This document shows, one piece after another, positions 39,809 through 48,594 of a stretch of 56,819 nucleotides of DNA. The position numbers were made by a program, and so were the translations under genes. Below the pieces are notes generated by a model. The model made no database searches and was not told the DNA's origin. It saw only the letters and a program-made list of their open reading frames with translations. The first letter of the stretch is position 1. Every line of letters starts with the position of its first letter. Origin of the DNA: Phycicoccus sp. (GTDB lineage: Bacteria; Actinomycetota; Actinomycetes; Actinomycetales; Dermatophilaceae). The DNA lies in the NCBI GenBank assembly GCA_017993715.1, contig JAGOME010000021.1, positions 1-56,819 of the forward strand. Reading direction: 5' to 3'.

Positions 39809-41065
39809 CTAGCCAGACTCTCGGGGCGCAACGCCGCGCGCTGACCCCGCGCCAGCGCGCTCCACGGCGCGGGTGGCACCCGCCCGTGGGTCGTACTGCG
39901 GCACCCAACGGGCCAACCACGCACCCCCGATGATCGCGAGCGAACCCACGGCGACGCTCGCTACCCCGATCGTCGCGACGGCGGCCACAGCACCGATGAC
40001 CACGGCGGCCCCGTTGTGCCCCACAAGCGAGATGAGTCGCCAGACCCCGAGGAACGTCGCGCGTCCGCGCTCCGGTGCAGCATCGGCGCCAAGGGTCATG
40101 ACGATCCCCGAGCCGAGGCCGTTGCCGACCCCCATAGCCACCGACACGGCCGTCACGCCCACGAGCGAGTTGGTGAGCGGGAGAACAAGTAAACACATCC
40201 CCAGAACCGCCGCGACCGGCACCGCCACCCACACCCGCCCAAAGCGGTCCATGATCGAGCCCGCCGGGTAGAACAAGAGCACTTCGACGGCGAATGCCGC
40301 CGCAAACGTGAGGGAGGTCTGGGCCGCCGACAGGCCGATGTGTTCGGCCCACAGCGGCACCGCCACGACCCGGGCCGACCTCGCCAAACCGATGGCGATG
40401 ACCCCGATCCCGACGGTCAGGAAGACCCTGGCGTTCTCGCGCACCACCGTGCGCAGGCGCACCTTGATCTTGGTGCTCTCGGACTCCTCGACCACCAGGT
40501 CCGAGCTGAACACGGCGATCGCTGCCGCGGCGAGCCCCCCGACGGCCGCGACGGCATACCCCCCGGCAGGTCCCCACGCCGCGACGACCGGTGCGCCGAT
40601 CAACGGCCCGATGAAATAGCCGATCCGGGTGACCCCGCCCAACGTCGACATGGCACGCGCCCGGATCGGCACCGGCGCTGCGGCGGTGAGGTACGACTGG
40701 CGGGCCAAGAGGAACACAGCCCCCGTCGGTCCCATGAGGGCAAGGGCGACAGCGAGGACAGAGAGATTCGGCGCGAGGAAGGCCAGCACACACGCACCCG
40801 CATCACCGAGCCCAGCGAGGATCAACGCGCGTCGCTCCCCAAATCGGTCCACGACGATCCCGGCCGGCACGGCGAACAACAGCTCCGACGCCGCAGCGAT
40901 CCCCACGAAGAGCGCGGCGACCCCGACCGAGGCGCCAAGGTCGCGCGCAGACAGGGCAATGACGGGGAGGATCGCCCCGTTGCCGATGGACCACAGGGTC
41001 GACGGCCCGAAGGCAGGGACGGCGATGCGGCGGAGAGAGAACTCCTGCGCCAGACCGTCAGCCAT
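39809..41065 (-). CDS. MFS transporter
   Basis: About 418 residues from ATG 41065, twelve helices. The helix 2-3 motif is PAGIVVDRFGERRALILAG and the second-half counterpart YPAGSIMDRFGRVWVAVPV, characteristic of MFS exporters; the middle loop is charged (DLVVEESESTKIKVRLR). It ends 10 bases before the IdeR start, so the two are co-directional and may be linked. An upstream in-frame GTG at 41119 would add 18 hydrophilic residues. The substrate is unknown; a siderophore or metal-chelate role would suit the IdeR neighbour but is speculation. Confidence 0.85.
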   Translation of the reverse strand: MADGLAQEFSLRRIAVPAFGPSTLWSIGNGAILPVIALSARDLGASVGVAALFVGIAAASELLFAVPAGIVVDRFGERRALILAGLGDAGACVLAFLAPNLSVLAVALALMGPTGAVFLLARQSYLTAAAPVPIRARAMSTLGGVTRIGYFIGPLIGAPVVAAWGPAGGYAVAAVGGLAAAAIAVFSSDLVVEESESTKIKVRLRTVVRENARVFLTVGIGVIAIGLARSARVVAVPLWAEHIGLSAAQTSLTFAAAFAVEVLLFYPAGSIMDRFGRVWVAVPVAAVLGMCLLVLPLTNSLVGVTAVSVAMGVGNGLGSGIVMTLGADAAPERGRATFLGVWRLISLVGHNGAAVVIGAVAAVATIGVASVAVGSLAIIGGAWLARWVPQYDPRAGATRAVERAGAGSARGVAPRESG

Positions 41066-41288
41066 GCGGTCATGCTGCCACCGGAACCCCGTGACACCGG
41101 GCGACGGGACGGACATCACGCCGAGGCCCCGCCGAAGTCCTCAGCACAGTCCTCAGCGCGCGCGTCGGTGTCATCCGAGATCAGGACGGCGGTGACCGCT
41201 TTGGGGAGAACGCCGAACGCCGTGGCCCCAGGCCAGGCAATCGTCGCCAACCCCGCAAGGCACAGCGGGGCGGGCCTAGGTTGAGCTC

Positions 41289-41999
41289 ATGATCCTCACC
41301 GTCGATCGTCGGCATTGTGGCCCGCCGGAGTCCGGCAATGGTGGCTGGACGGCTGGCTCGCTTGCGGCATTCGTTGCCACGACCACGGATCTGCCCGCGG
41401 TCCGGGTCCGGCTGCATTCCCCGCCGCCTCTGGACCGACCGCTCGTGGTGAGTCAGCAGGACGACACAACCGTGCTGTTGGATGGCGAGCATGTCGTCGC
41501 TTCGGCCTGGGCCGCCCTCCGGCCGACGTCGGCAGGGCTGGGGGCGGTGCCCTTCGACGTGGCGACCGCGGCCGCGGAGCGTTACGAGGGCCTGCACGAT
41601 CACCCGTTCGCCACGTGCTTCTCGTGCGGACCGGATCGTGACCCCGCTGATGCCCTCTGCCTGCGGCCGGGCCCTCTCGAGGACGGCTCGGGCCGGTATG
41701 CCGCCGCCTGGACCCCCCGCGCGAGCGAGGCTCTTGACGTCTGGGCTGCCCTGGACTGCCCCGGCGGCTGGTCTGCCGGGATCGCTGGCAGACCCATGGT
41801 CCTGGGCGAGATGACCGCTGTCATCGACCGACTCCCCTCAGCGGGCTCAGACCTGGTCGTCATGGCCACGGCGACGGGAGGCTCAGGCCGCAAACACACA
41901 TCGGCCACCGCGCTCGTCGACGCGGCGGGCGACACCCTGGCGATCGCGGCCGCGACGTGGATCGCGGTCGACCCCCAGGCGGTCCGACCACGGCCCTGA
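41289..41999 (+). CDS. Hotdog-fold thioesterase-like protein
   Basis: 236 residues. The diagnostic block is HPFATCFSCGPDRDPADALCLRPGPL (His, C-F-x-C-G-P, R near residues 102-125), known from actinobacterial hotdog-fold proteins annotated as thioesterase family. Flanking halves have the alternating strand pattern of a double hotdog (ALDCPGGWSAG in the second half). Substrate unknown, probably an acyl-CoA. TAGGTT is 6 bases before ATG 41289, so the message is probably leaderless. No operon partner. Confidence 0.75.
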   Translation: MILTVDRRHCGPPESGNGGWTAGSLAAFVATTTDLPAVRVRLHSPPPLDRPLVVSQQDDTTVLLDGEHVVASAWAALRPTSAGLGAVPFDVATAAAERYEGLHDHPFATCFSCGPDRDPADALCLRPGPLEDGSGRYAAAWTPRASEALDVWAALDCPGGWSAGIAGRPMVLGEMTAVIDRLPSAGSDLVVMATATGGSGRKHTSATALVDAAGDTLAIAAATWIAVDPQAVRPRP

Positions 42000-42373
42000 G
42001 CCCGGAGTGCTGTTTCGAGGAACCCGCTGAGAATGCCGTGCCGTCGCGGCGGCAATCGGGTCGCGCTGGGCCATGACCACTTCTACGGTGGAGCGCGCCG
42101 GGCAGCCGGACCCGCCTGTCCAGGGGTGCGGTCGCGGGGCGTGCCGTCGCCGCGCAGATCGCGCCCGCGACCAACGGGGACATCGGCAACACCGGTCGCG
42201 GACAAGATCCGATGGATGCTGTACGAGCCGCAACCCTGCAGCGCCCCCGCCCCCGATGCGTTCGACCGGGATCGGATCTATCGGGGTCGCGTCGAGACCG
42301 CCCCGGGGACACTTCGCCGCGGGACTCACCCGGTAGCCCCCGACGCTTTGGGGCACGGCGGCGAGCGGCCGCG
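42000..42373. other. Gene-free stretch of 374 bases, no supported gene
   Basis: Several short frames cross this region but none has convincing protein composition or a ribosome-binding site. It contains one octamer GAATGCCG (42031). It could hold the decayed remains of a gene between the thioesterase and the convergent membrane-protein gene. Confidence 0.4.
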
Positions 42374-42886
42374 CTAGGTCTTGGGTTTGTCGTCCGAGTC
42401 CCGCCGCCAGAGCGCCCAGGCGGCAACGAGGAACAACAGGGCACCGAGGACGGCACCGACCAGGCTGCCGCCGCGGAAGCCGGGCCCGTCGACGTCCAAG
42501 ACGCGCTCGCCCGCATGGGCCGAGTTCCCGGTGCCCCACACGATCCATAGGGTCATGAGGTTGGGGAAGGCCGTGGCCAGGGTGCCGATGAGCAACACCC
42601 ACAGCAGCCAGCCGCGTCGTCTGGCCCGGACAGCGAAGAACAGCAGGAGCAGCGGGACGATGGCGCACACAAAGCCGACGAGGACGCCGAACAACGACCC
42701 ATAGGTGATCCGGCCGTCGATGAGCTGGCCGATCTGCTGTGCCCACCACCGCGGCAACAGCGCGGCCAGGAAGATCCCGACCAGGACAATCGCCAGCAGG
42801 CTGAGCCCGACCTTCTTCAAGGTGCCGACGAGGTCGCGTGAACTCTCGCCCGTCCCGGTGGTGGTTTGACCCGCGCTGTCAGCCAT
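42374..42886 (-). CDS. Integral membrane protein of unknown function, 170 residues
   Basis: Four hydrophobic helices at about 28-46, 62-85, 92-112 and 138-158 (for example VGLSLLAIVLVGIFLAALLP and WLLWVLLIGTLATAFPNLMTLW). Cytoplasmic ends are basic; DVDGPGFRGGSLVGAVLGAL lies before the last helix. ATG 42886 is chosen because upstream codons lack protein character. It is sometimes annotated as a permease, but no motif supports transport. It lies 64 bases downstream of pdxH on the same strand. Confidence 0.7.
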   Translation of the reverse strand: MADSAGQTTTGTGESSRDLVGTLKKVGLSLLAIVLVGIFLAALLPRWWAQQIGQLIDGRITYGSLFGVLVGFVCAIVPLLLLFFAVRARRRGWLLWVLLIGTLATAFPNLMTLWIVWGTGNSAHAGERVLDVDGPGFRGGSLVGAVLGALLFLVAAWALWRRDSDDKPKT

Positions 42887-42950
42887 GGCGCGAGTCTCGC
42901 AGAGCGAGGACCGTGGCGCAGCAACTCCGCTCAGGTGGGCTGGCGGCGGC

Positions 42951-43625
42951 CTATGGCTGGCGGCGCGACACCGCCCAGCTGGCCGCATCGGCAAGGGTCC
43001 CGTGACCCACACGGGTCAGGACGATCCGGTCGTGCAGGCGGTTGCGCCGCCCACCCCAGAACTCGATCTCACTCGGGATGATGCGGTAGCCGCCCCAGAA
43101 GTCGGGGACGGGGACATCGGCGTCGTCACCGGTGTCAGGGAAGCGGGCGGCAAACCCCTCGTAGGCAGTCTCGAGCTCGGCTCGGGAGCCGATCGGCTCG
43201 GATTGGCGGGACGTCCACGCCGAGATCCGCGAGCCATAGGGCCGAGAGTCGAAATAGGACTCGACCTCGTCGCGATCGACCTCGACGGCCTTGCCGCGGA
43301 ATCGGATCGCACGGAACATCGACGGCCAGACCAACGCGGCCGCGACGTGGGGGTTGGCCAGGATCTCGCGGCCCTTGGCCGAGGTCGTGGCGGTGACGAA
43401 CCCTGGCCCTCGCTCGTCGAGGAAACGCATGAGCACCGACCGCACGTTGGGGGCGCCGTTCTGGTCCACGGTGGCCAGGGACAGCGCCACGGGCTCGGGG
43501 ACGTCCGCGTGCTCGGCCTGACGAGCCAAGGCAGCGTCAACCCATTGCTGGATCTGCCCCAAAGGGGTGGGGGCTAGGTCGGTTTCGTCGAGGCCTTCGC
43601 CGGTGTAGTCGATCCGCTCGCTCAC
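42951..43625 (-). CDS. pdxH: Pyridoxamine 5'-phosphate oxidase
   Basis: 224 residues. Start SERIDYTGEGLDETDLAPTPLGQIQQWVDAAL, FMN-binding NVRSVLMRFLDERGPGFVTATTSAKGREI, then VWPSMFRAIRFRGKAVEVDRDE, and the C-terminal PdxH dimer block FWGGRRNRLHDRIVLTR. It oxidises pyridoxamine- and pyridoxine-phosphate to pyridoxal phosphate using FMN and oxygen. GTG 43625 is 6 bases after TACGAT (leaderless type). It lies 39 bases downstream of an MFS gene, on the same strand. Confidence 0.95.
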   Translation of the reverse strand: MSERIDYTGEGLDETDLAPTPLGQIQQWVDAALARQAEHADVPEPVALSLATVDQNGAPNVRSVLMRFLDERGPGFVTATTSAKGREILANPHVAAALVWPSMFRAIRFRGKAVEVDRDEVESYFDSRPYGSRISAWTSRQSEPIGSRAELETAYEGFAARFPDTGDDADVPVPDFWGGYRIIPSEIEFWGGRRNRLHDRIVLTRVGHGTLADAASWAVSRRQP

Positions 43626-43664
43626 CCTGCGATCGTATGCCGTGGGCGCACGAGCCGTCGGGCG

Positions 43665-44951
43665 TCAGGGCGTGGGGTGGCGGGCATCATAGCGCACGAA
43701 GCCACGCTGGTTGACGGCCAGGGCAACGATGAGGACCAGACAGACGCTTCCGCCGACCACGGCGGTCCAGCCCTCCCCCAGTCGGTGGGCGAGGACGCCG
43801 CCGAGCAGGTCACCCAGTCGGGGACCGCCGGCCACGACGACCGTGAACACTCCCTGGAGGCGTCCGCGCATCCGATCTGGCGCCGCACTTTGCAGGATCG
43901 TCGTACGGAAGACCGCCGAGATCGCGTCGGCGCCGCCAGCAAAGGCCATCGAGGACATGGCGGCATACAGGGCAATCTGCTGGTCCACGACGTGACCAGC
44001 GGCCAGCAGCGCCACGCCCAGGCCAGCGACACCGATCGCCCACCCGGCGATGCTCACCATGATCGCCAGTCCCTGACGGCGCACGTGACCCAGCCGGCCC
44101 GAGAAGGCCGAGGCCAGGACAGATCCGGCGGCCGCGGCGGCATACAGGTATCCCACCGTGCTGGCCCCGCCCCCGAGGATCAGCGCTCCGGCCGCCGGGA
44201 ACAGCACACGTGGCTGCGCGAAGACCATCGCGACGATGTCGACGACGAAAGTCATCCGCACGTTGGGCGCGGTGCTCAAGAACCGGAAGCCGTCCAGGAC
44301 GGAGGCGAAGCCGGCGGTGCGGGCAGGCTGCGCGTCGTCGTCGTGCGGCAGCGGCGGGATCGGGCCCAGCCGACTCAGTCCCCAGAGGGCGGCCAGGCTG
44401 ATGACGACGTCCACGCTGTACGCGGCACGAAAGCCGCCCCAATCGACGAGGAACCCCGCCAACAACGGGCCGAGCAGCATCGAGGTCCCCATGGCCAGGA
44501 CACTGAGCGCGTTGGCGGCCGGGAGCTTGTCGGGCGGCAGGATCCGCGGATAGATGCTCGTGCGGGCCGGCGCCGTGACGCCGTAGGCACCGGACCAGAC
44601 CGCGGCCAGCGTATAGAGGAGCCAGACGTTGCCAATCTCGAGGAAGGCCTGCGCCGCCGCCGCAATGCTGGTCACCCAGGCAACAAGGGTCGAGACCATG
44701 GCCACGGTCCGCCGGTCGAAGTGATCGGCCAAGCTCCCGCCGTAGAGACCGAAGATGATGAGCGGCACGAGGGCGAAGAAACCCACCAGACCCACCGAGG
44801 CCGTCGAGCCGGTGACGTCGTAGACCTGCAGCCCAATGGCGACGACCGCGAGTTGGCTGCCGATGCCCGAGAGCGCGAATCCGGACCAAACCCGAGCGAA
44901 TGCCGGGTAGTCGCGAAGGGGCGACAGGTCCGGGAGCAGGGATGGCACCAC
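43665..44951 (-). CDS. MFS transporter, EntS/DHA3-like exporter
   Basis: About 428 residues, 12 helices. The N-terminus LRDYPAFARVWSGFALSGIGSQLAVVAIGLQVYDVTGSTASVGL is typical of the DHA3/EntS family (siderophore and drug export), with the loop GLYGGSLADHFDRRTVAMVS and central AVFRTTILQSAAPDRMRGRLQGVF. The frame continues well upstream of 44951 without protein character, so GTG 44951 or 44948 is taken. It precedes pdxH and could be co-transcribed. Confidence 0.85.
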   Translation of the reverse strand: MVPSLLPDLSPLRDYPAFARVWSGFALSGIGSQLAVVAIGLQVYDVTGSTASVGLVGFFALVPLIIFGLYGGSLADHFDRRTVAMVSTLVAWVTSIAAAAQAFLEIGNVWLLYTLAAVWSGAYGVTAPARTSIYPRILPPDKLPAANALSVLAMGTSMLLGPLLAGFLVDWGGFRAAYSVDVVISLAALWGLSRLGPIPPLPHDDDAQPARTAGFASVLDGFRFLSTAPNVRMTFVVDIVAMVFAQPRVLFPAAGALILGGGASTVGYLYAAAAAGSVLASAFSGRLGHVRRQGLAIMVSIAGWAIGVAGLGVALLAAGHVVDQQIALYAAMSSMAFAGGADAISAVFRTTILQSAAPDRMRGRLQGVFTVVVAGGPRLGDLLGGVLAHRLGEGWTAVVGGSVCLVLIVALAVNQRGFVRYDARHPTP

Positions 44952-45099
44952 CGCATCATGCCGGTCATTTCGGTGCTGCCCCCCTGTCCGCCTGGCGGAA
45001 GGGGGGACCCAGGTCACTGCGCCATCCCCGGCCACGTTGCACAATGACAGCGCCCGGACGAGGACTCGGGCACACCCCCGCACGACAGGGAGCCCATCC

Positions 45100-46221
45100 A
45101 TGGCCCAGCAGACCGCATCGGTGATCGCCGACCCCGACTTCCGCCCGGGACTGGAGGGCGTGATCGCCTTCGAGTCGGAGATCGCCGAACCCGACAAGGA
45201 GGGCGGCGCCCTGCGGTATCGCGGCGTCGACATCAACGACTTGGTCGGTCGGGTGTCCTTCGGTCAGGTGTGGGGGCTCCTCGTCGACAACGAGTTCGAC
45301 CCCGGTCTGCCGCCGGCGGAGCCGTTCCCGCTGCCTGTGCACAGCGGCGACATCCGGGTTGACGCCCAGTCGGCGCTGGCGCAGCTCGCGCCCGTGTGGG
45401 GATTCAAGCCGCTGCTCGACATTGATGACGAGGAGGCACGCGACAACCTGGCGCGGGCATCGGTCATGACGCTGTCGTTCATCGGGCAGTCCGCACACGG
45501 TCTCAACCGCCCCATGGTCCCCCAGAGCGAGGTCGACAAGGGGTCGACGATCGCCGAGCGGTTCATGATCCGCTGGCGCGGCGAGCCGGACCCCAAGCAC
45601 GTCGAGGCCATCGATGCCTACTTCATCTCGGCGGCGGAGCACGGCGTCAACGCCTCGACGTTCACGGCGCGGGTCATCGCCTCCACGGGCGCGGACGTTG
45701 CGGCATGCCTCTCCGGGGCCATCGGTGCCCTGTCCGGACCGCTGCATGGTGGGGCTCCGTCGCGGGCCCAGCACATGATCGAGGGCGTCGAGCAGCTCGG
45801 TGACGCCCGCGCGTATGTGCGGCAGGTGATGGACCGCAAGGAGCGGCTCATGGGCTTTGGGCACCGGGTCTATCGGGCCTACGACCCACGTGCCGCGGTA
45901 CTGCGGGAGACCTGCCGCCGGCTTGAGGCACCCCGCTACGAGGTCGCGCTGGAGCTCGAGAAGGCCGCAATCGCTGAGCTCGCAGAGCGCTATCCGGAGC
46001 GCAAGATGGAGACCAACGTCGACTTCTGGGCGGCCGTGCTGCTCGACTTTGCCGAGGTGCCGGGTTCGATGATGACGCCGCTGTTCGCGTGTGCCCGCAC
46101 CGCCGGCTGGTCGGCCCACATCCTGGAGCAGAAGCGCACCGGCCGCCTCATCCGTCCCTCGTCGCGCTACGTCGGACCGGGGCCGCGGCCGATCGAGGAC
46201 GTCAAGGGCTTCCGCGCCTGA
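45100..46221 (+). CDS. Citrate synthase (CitA/citrate synthase 2 type)
   Basis: 373 residues. GVIAFESEIAEPDKEGGALRYRGVDINDLV is the family N-terminal signature; the catalytic core has SAAEHGVNASTFTARV, SGPLHGGAPSRAQHMIEG, MGFGHRVYRAYDPRA (active-site His and Arg) and the Asp region near the end (NVDFWAAVLLDFAEVPGSMMTPLFACART). It condenses acetyl-CoA with oxaloacetate. ATG 45100 follows AGGGAG at about 7 bases; an in-frame upstream ATG at 45037 gives only low-complexity sequence. It is divergent from the MFS gene. Confidence 0.95.
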   Translation: MAQQTASVIADPDFRPGLEGVIAFESEIAEPDKEGGALRYRGVDINDLVGRVSFGQVWGLLVDNEFDPGLPPAEPFPLPVHSGDIRVDAQSALAQLAPVWGFKPLLDIDDEEARDNLARASVMTLSFIGQSAHGLNRPMVPQSEVDKGSTIAERFMIRWRGEPDPKHVEAIDAYFISAAEHGVNASTFTARVIASTGADVAACLSGAIGALSGPLHGGAPSRAQHMIEGVEQLGDARAYVRQVMDRKERLMGFGHRVYRAYDPRAAVLRETCRRLEAPRYEVALELEKAAIAELAERYPERKMETNVDFWAAVLLDFAEVPGSMMTPLFACARTAGWSAHILEQKRTGRLIRPSSRYVGPGPRPIEDVKGFRA

Positions 46222-46334
46222 CGGCTGGTGGCTGTCGGCGGCGCTGTCGCAGGCACCTTTGTGGACCGGAAGGGAACGCCTCCGGGCGGTCCCCGCCGCC
46301 ATCGCCATTTGTGTAGGCCGGCTGCCTCAACCGT

Positions 46335-46800
46335 CCTCGGTCTGCGATCGCCGCCGCGGCCTTGCGTCTGGGCCGCACCACCAAGGCGGACCTCACCGAC
46401 GCCAGCAGTCGGTTGGCGCGGCGGGCGGGTATCGGGCCGACGAATGCCGCACTCAGCATCGCGGACGGACGCCACGAGTCGCCGGGCGAATCCCTACTGG
46501 CCCTGATCCTGCACCAATCGGGGATCGAGGTCGAGCCAGCAGTTCAAGATCCCGGACGGGGGCACCACGTGGCGAGCCGACTTCCGGGTGCAGGGCCACC
46601 GAGTCCTCATCGAGTTTGACGGCAAGAATAAATACGCTGGCCGGGAGCAGGTCTGGCGCGAAAAGAAGCGCGAGGACCGGCTCCGGGACCTCGGCTGGGA
46701 GGTCGTCCGCGTCACCTGGGCCGCCCTGTCCCGACCCCACGTCATCGGCGAACGGATCCGGCGGGCCATCACCCGCTCGACCCGCGCCGCAGCGTCCTAG
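46335..46800 (+). pseudogene. Broken AbiEi-like / DUF559-type endonuclease-domain gene
   Basis: Two frames carry one protein. First frame: AIAAAALRLGRTTKADLTDA, RLARRAGIGPTNAALSIADG, RHESPGESLLALILHQSGIE. Near 46530 it shifts to QQFKIPDGGTTWRADFRVQG, HRVLIEFDGKNKYAG, KKREDRLRDLGWEVVRVTW. This matches AbiEi-type/DUF559 proteins with a Vsr-like C-terminal domain. At least one frameshift is present and the N-terminal wing is lost, so it is not functional as written. Such proteins often belong to phage-defence or toxin-antitoxin systems. Confidence 0.65.
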
Positions 46801-46929
46801 CCAGAACACCATCCCCGCCCTGGTCACCGCGCCACGACCAGCGATGCCCCGGGCGGGCGTGACGAGAACTGACGGGCCGACCTCACCCCTCTGCGGACCC
46901 TCCAGGACCCCATTCGGGGATGGCGCACC

Positions 46930-47703
46930 TCAGGGGCGGGGCGTGCGCAGCAGCGCCTCCAAGCTGTCGACGGTGACCAACCCTTCGTGCACCACATCGG
47001 CACCGGCCACGGTCCTCGTGGGCAGACCCGCAACGCCGACGTGCTCGACGACGGTGGCGGCCTGCGGGAAGGCGTCGTCATGCGTGAAGTGACTGAGCGT
47101 GACCAGGTGCCGCAGGCCGGCCGCTGCGGCTGCCGCGGCACCCGACTGCGAGTCTTCGACCACGATCACGAGTTCTGGGTCCACCGCGAGGGTTTGCACG
47201 GCCAGGTGGTAGATGTCGGGCGCGGGCTTCTTGGCTGCGACAACGTCGCCGGCGAAGATGCCGCTCAGCCGGCCGAGATCCGCGGCGTCCAGCACGGCAT
47301 TCGCGACGGCTTGGACGCTGGCCAAGGCCGAGGTCGAGGCGATCGCCACGGCCCACCCCGCGTTGAGAGCCTCGTGGACGAGCCGCGCGATCCCGGGTCT
47401 GGCCGGCAATGCTCCCGACTCCACCAGGTCTACGTAGATCGCGCTCTTGCGCTGGTGGGCCTGCGCCACGAGGTCAGAAACGGTGTCGTCATCACCGAGG
47501 TCGAGTTCGGGGTGGGCCCCAAGGTAGGCCCGAAGCCGCTCCTTGCCCCCACCGATGCGCAGCAGATCGCCGTACTCATCGGCCGTCCACGCAATGGGCA
47601 GGCCCAGTTCGGCGAAGGTCTGGTTGAAAGCCACAAGGTGCCCATCGAGCTCGGTGTCGGCCAGCACCCCGTCACAGTCGAGAATCAGCGCGCGCCCGGT
47701 CAT
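46930..47703 (-). CDS. HAD-superfamily phosphatase (CbbY/beta-phosphoglucomutase-like)
   Basis: 257 residues. Motif I LILDCDGVLADTELDGH (nucleophile Asp), motif II IASTSALASVQAVAN, motif III KKPAPDIYHLAVQTL, and motif IV VIVVEDSQSG. The cap domain (WTADEYGDLLRIGGGKERLRAYLG) is the CbbY type that acts on sugar phosphates. ATG 47703 overlaps the aldolase stop by 4 bases, so it is translated with the aldolase. It should dephosphorylate or isomerise a sugar phosphate from the locus pathway, for example by clearing a toxic intermediate. Confidence 0.88.
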   Translation of the reverse strand: MTGRALILDCDGVLADTELDGHLVAFNQTFAELGLPIAWTADEYGDLLRIGGGKERLRAYLGAHPELDLGDDDTVSDLVAQAHQRKSAIYVDLVESGALPARPGIARLVHEALNAGWAVAIASTSALASVQAVANAVLDAADLGRLSGIFAGDVVAAKKPAPDIYHLAVQTLAVDPELVIVVEDSQSGAAAAAAAGLRHLVTLSHFTHDDAFPQAATVVEHVGVAGLPTRTVAGADVVHEGLVTVDSLEALLRTPRP

Positions 47704-48563
47704 GCGTTCGCCTGACCCGCGGACCCGAAGAGCTCGGCGTGCTCGCGGACCACCTGTTCCACTGCCGTGGTGACATCCGCAAACATCTTCACCGGCTCGT
47801 GGACGCCACTGGCGCGGGCCGCCTCCAGATGGTCTTGGCACGCCTGAAGGTAAGCCAGCTTCAGTGCCGTGGAGATGTTGATCTTGGAGATGCCCGCGTC
47901 GATGAAAGCCCGGAAATCCTCGGCAGCGAGCCCAGTGCCGCCATGCAGCACGATCGGGATGTCACTCAGGGCTGCCAACTGGCGCACCCGATCCACGCGA
48001 AGGACCGGCTCCGCTTTGTACAGCCCGTGGGCCGTGCCCAGCTGGGGTGCGATGAGATCGCTTCCTGTCTCCTCAGCGACCTCGATCAGGGTGGCAACCG
48101 AGTAGGCGTGCGTGAGGTCATCACCCCCGACACCATCTTCGACGCCGACGATGTTCTCGATCTCCGACTCGACGCTGACTCCGGCGGCATGCGCCTGCGC
48201 GACGACCTCGGCAGTCTCACGGGTCGCGGCGGCCAGGTCCCGGTCGGAGGCGTCGAAGAGCACCGACGTCCAACCCGCCGCGATGGCCTCCGTAATGACG
48301 GCCCGGTCGGGGCAGTGGTCCAGGTGGAGCGACACCGGAACGCTCGCGCGATTCGCCAGGCTCCGGGCCACAAAGGCCAGAATGTCGCTCCCGAGCATCC
48401 GGACGGTCTTGACCGAGGTCTGAATGATGACGGGAGACTCGACGGCCTGCGCGGCCGCGACGGTGGCCCGCATCGATAGCTCGTCGGCGACGTTCACGGC
48501 CGGGACGGCATACCCGCCGGCACCCGCCGCGAGGACGAGATCGAGAGTATTCACCAAAGGCAT
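47700..48563 (-). CDS. Class II aldolase (fructose/tagatose-bisphosphate family)
   Basis: 287 residues, typical. Seen: PLVNTLDLVLAAGAGGYAVPAVNV, VSLHLDHCPDRAVITEA with the D-H-C catalytic/zinc region (Asp and His), SVESEIENIVGVEDGV, IAPQLGTAHGLYK and IVLHGGTGL, then the phosphate-binding SKINISTALKLAY. It cleaves a ketose phosphate to dihydroxyacetone phosphate and an aldehyde. ATG 48563 follows GAAAGG at 8 bases; it lies 31 bases after the FAD oxidase on the same strand and overlaps the HAD gene. Substrate not predictable. Confidence 0.9.
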   Translation of the reverse strand: MPLVNTLDLVLAAGAGGYAVPAVNVADELSMRATVAAAQAVESPVIIQTSVKTVRMLGSDILAFVARSLANRASVPVSLHLDHCPDRAVITEAIAAGWTSVLFDASDRDLAAATRETAEVVAQAHAAGVSVESEIENIVGVEDGVGGDDLTHAYSVATLIEVAEETGSDLIAPQLGTAHGLYKAEPVLRVDRVRQLAALSDIPIVLHGGTGLAAEDFRAFIDAGISKINISTALKLAYLQACQDHLEAARASGVHEPVKMFADVTTAVEQVVREHAELFGSAGQANA

Positions 48564-48594
48564 GAGATGACCTTTCTTTCCCGGCGAGCCGGGC

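Noticed and set aside
42033-42377. Possible small plus-strand gene after the thioesterase
   Set aside because: Composition is Arg/Pro-rich, no ribosome-binding site and no recognisable motif.
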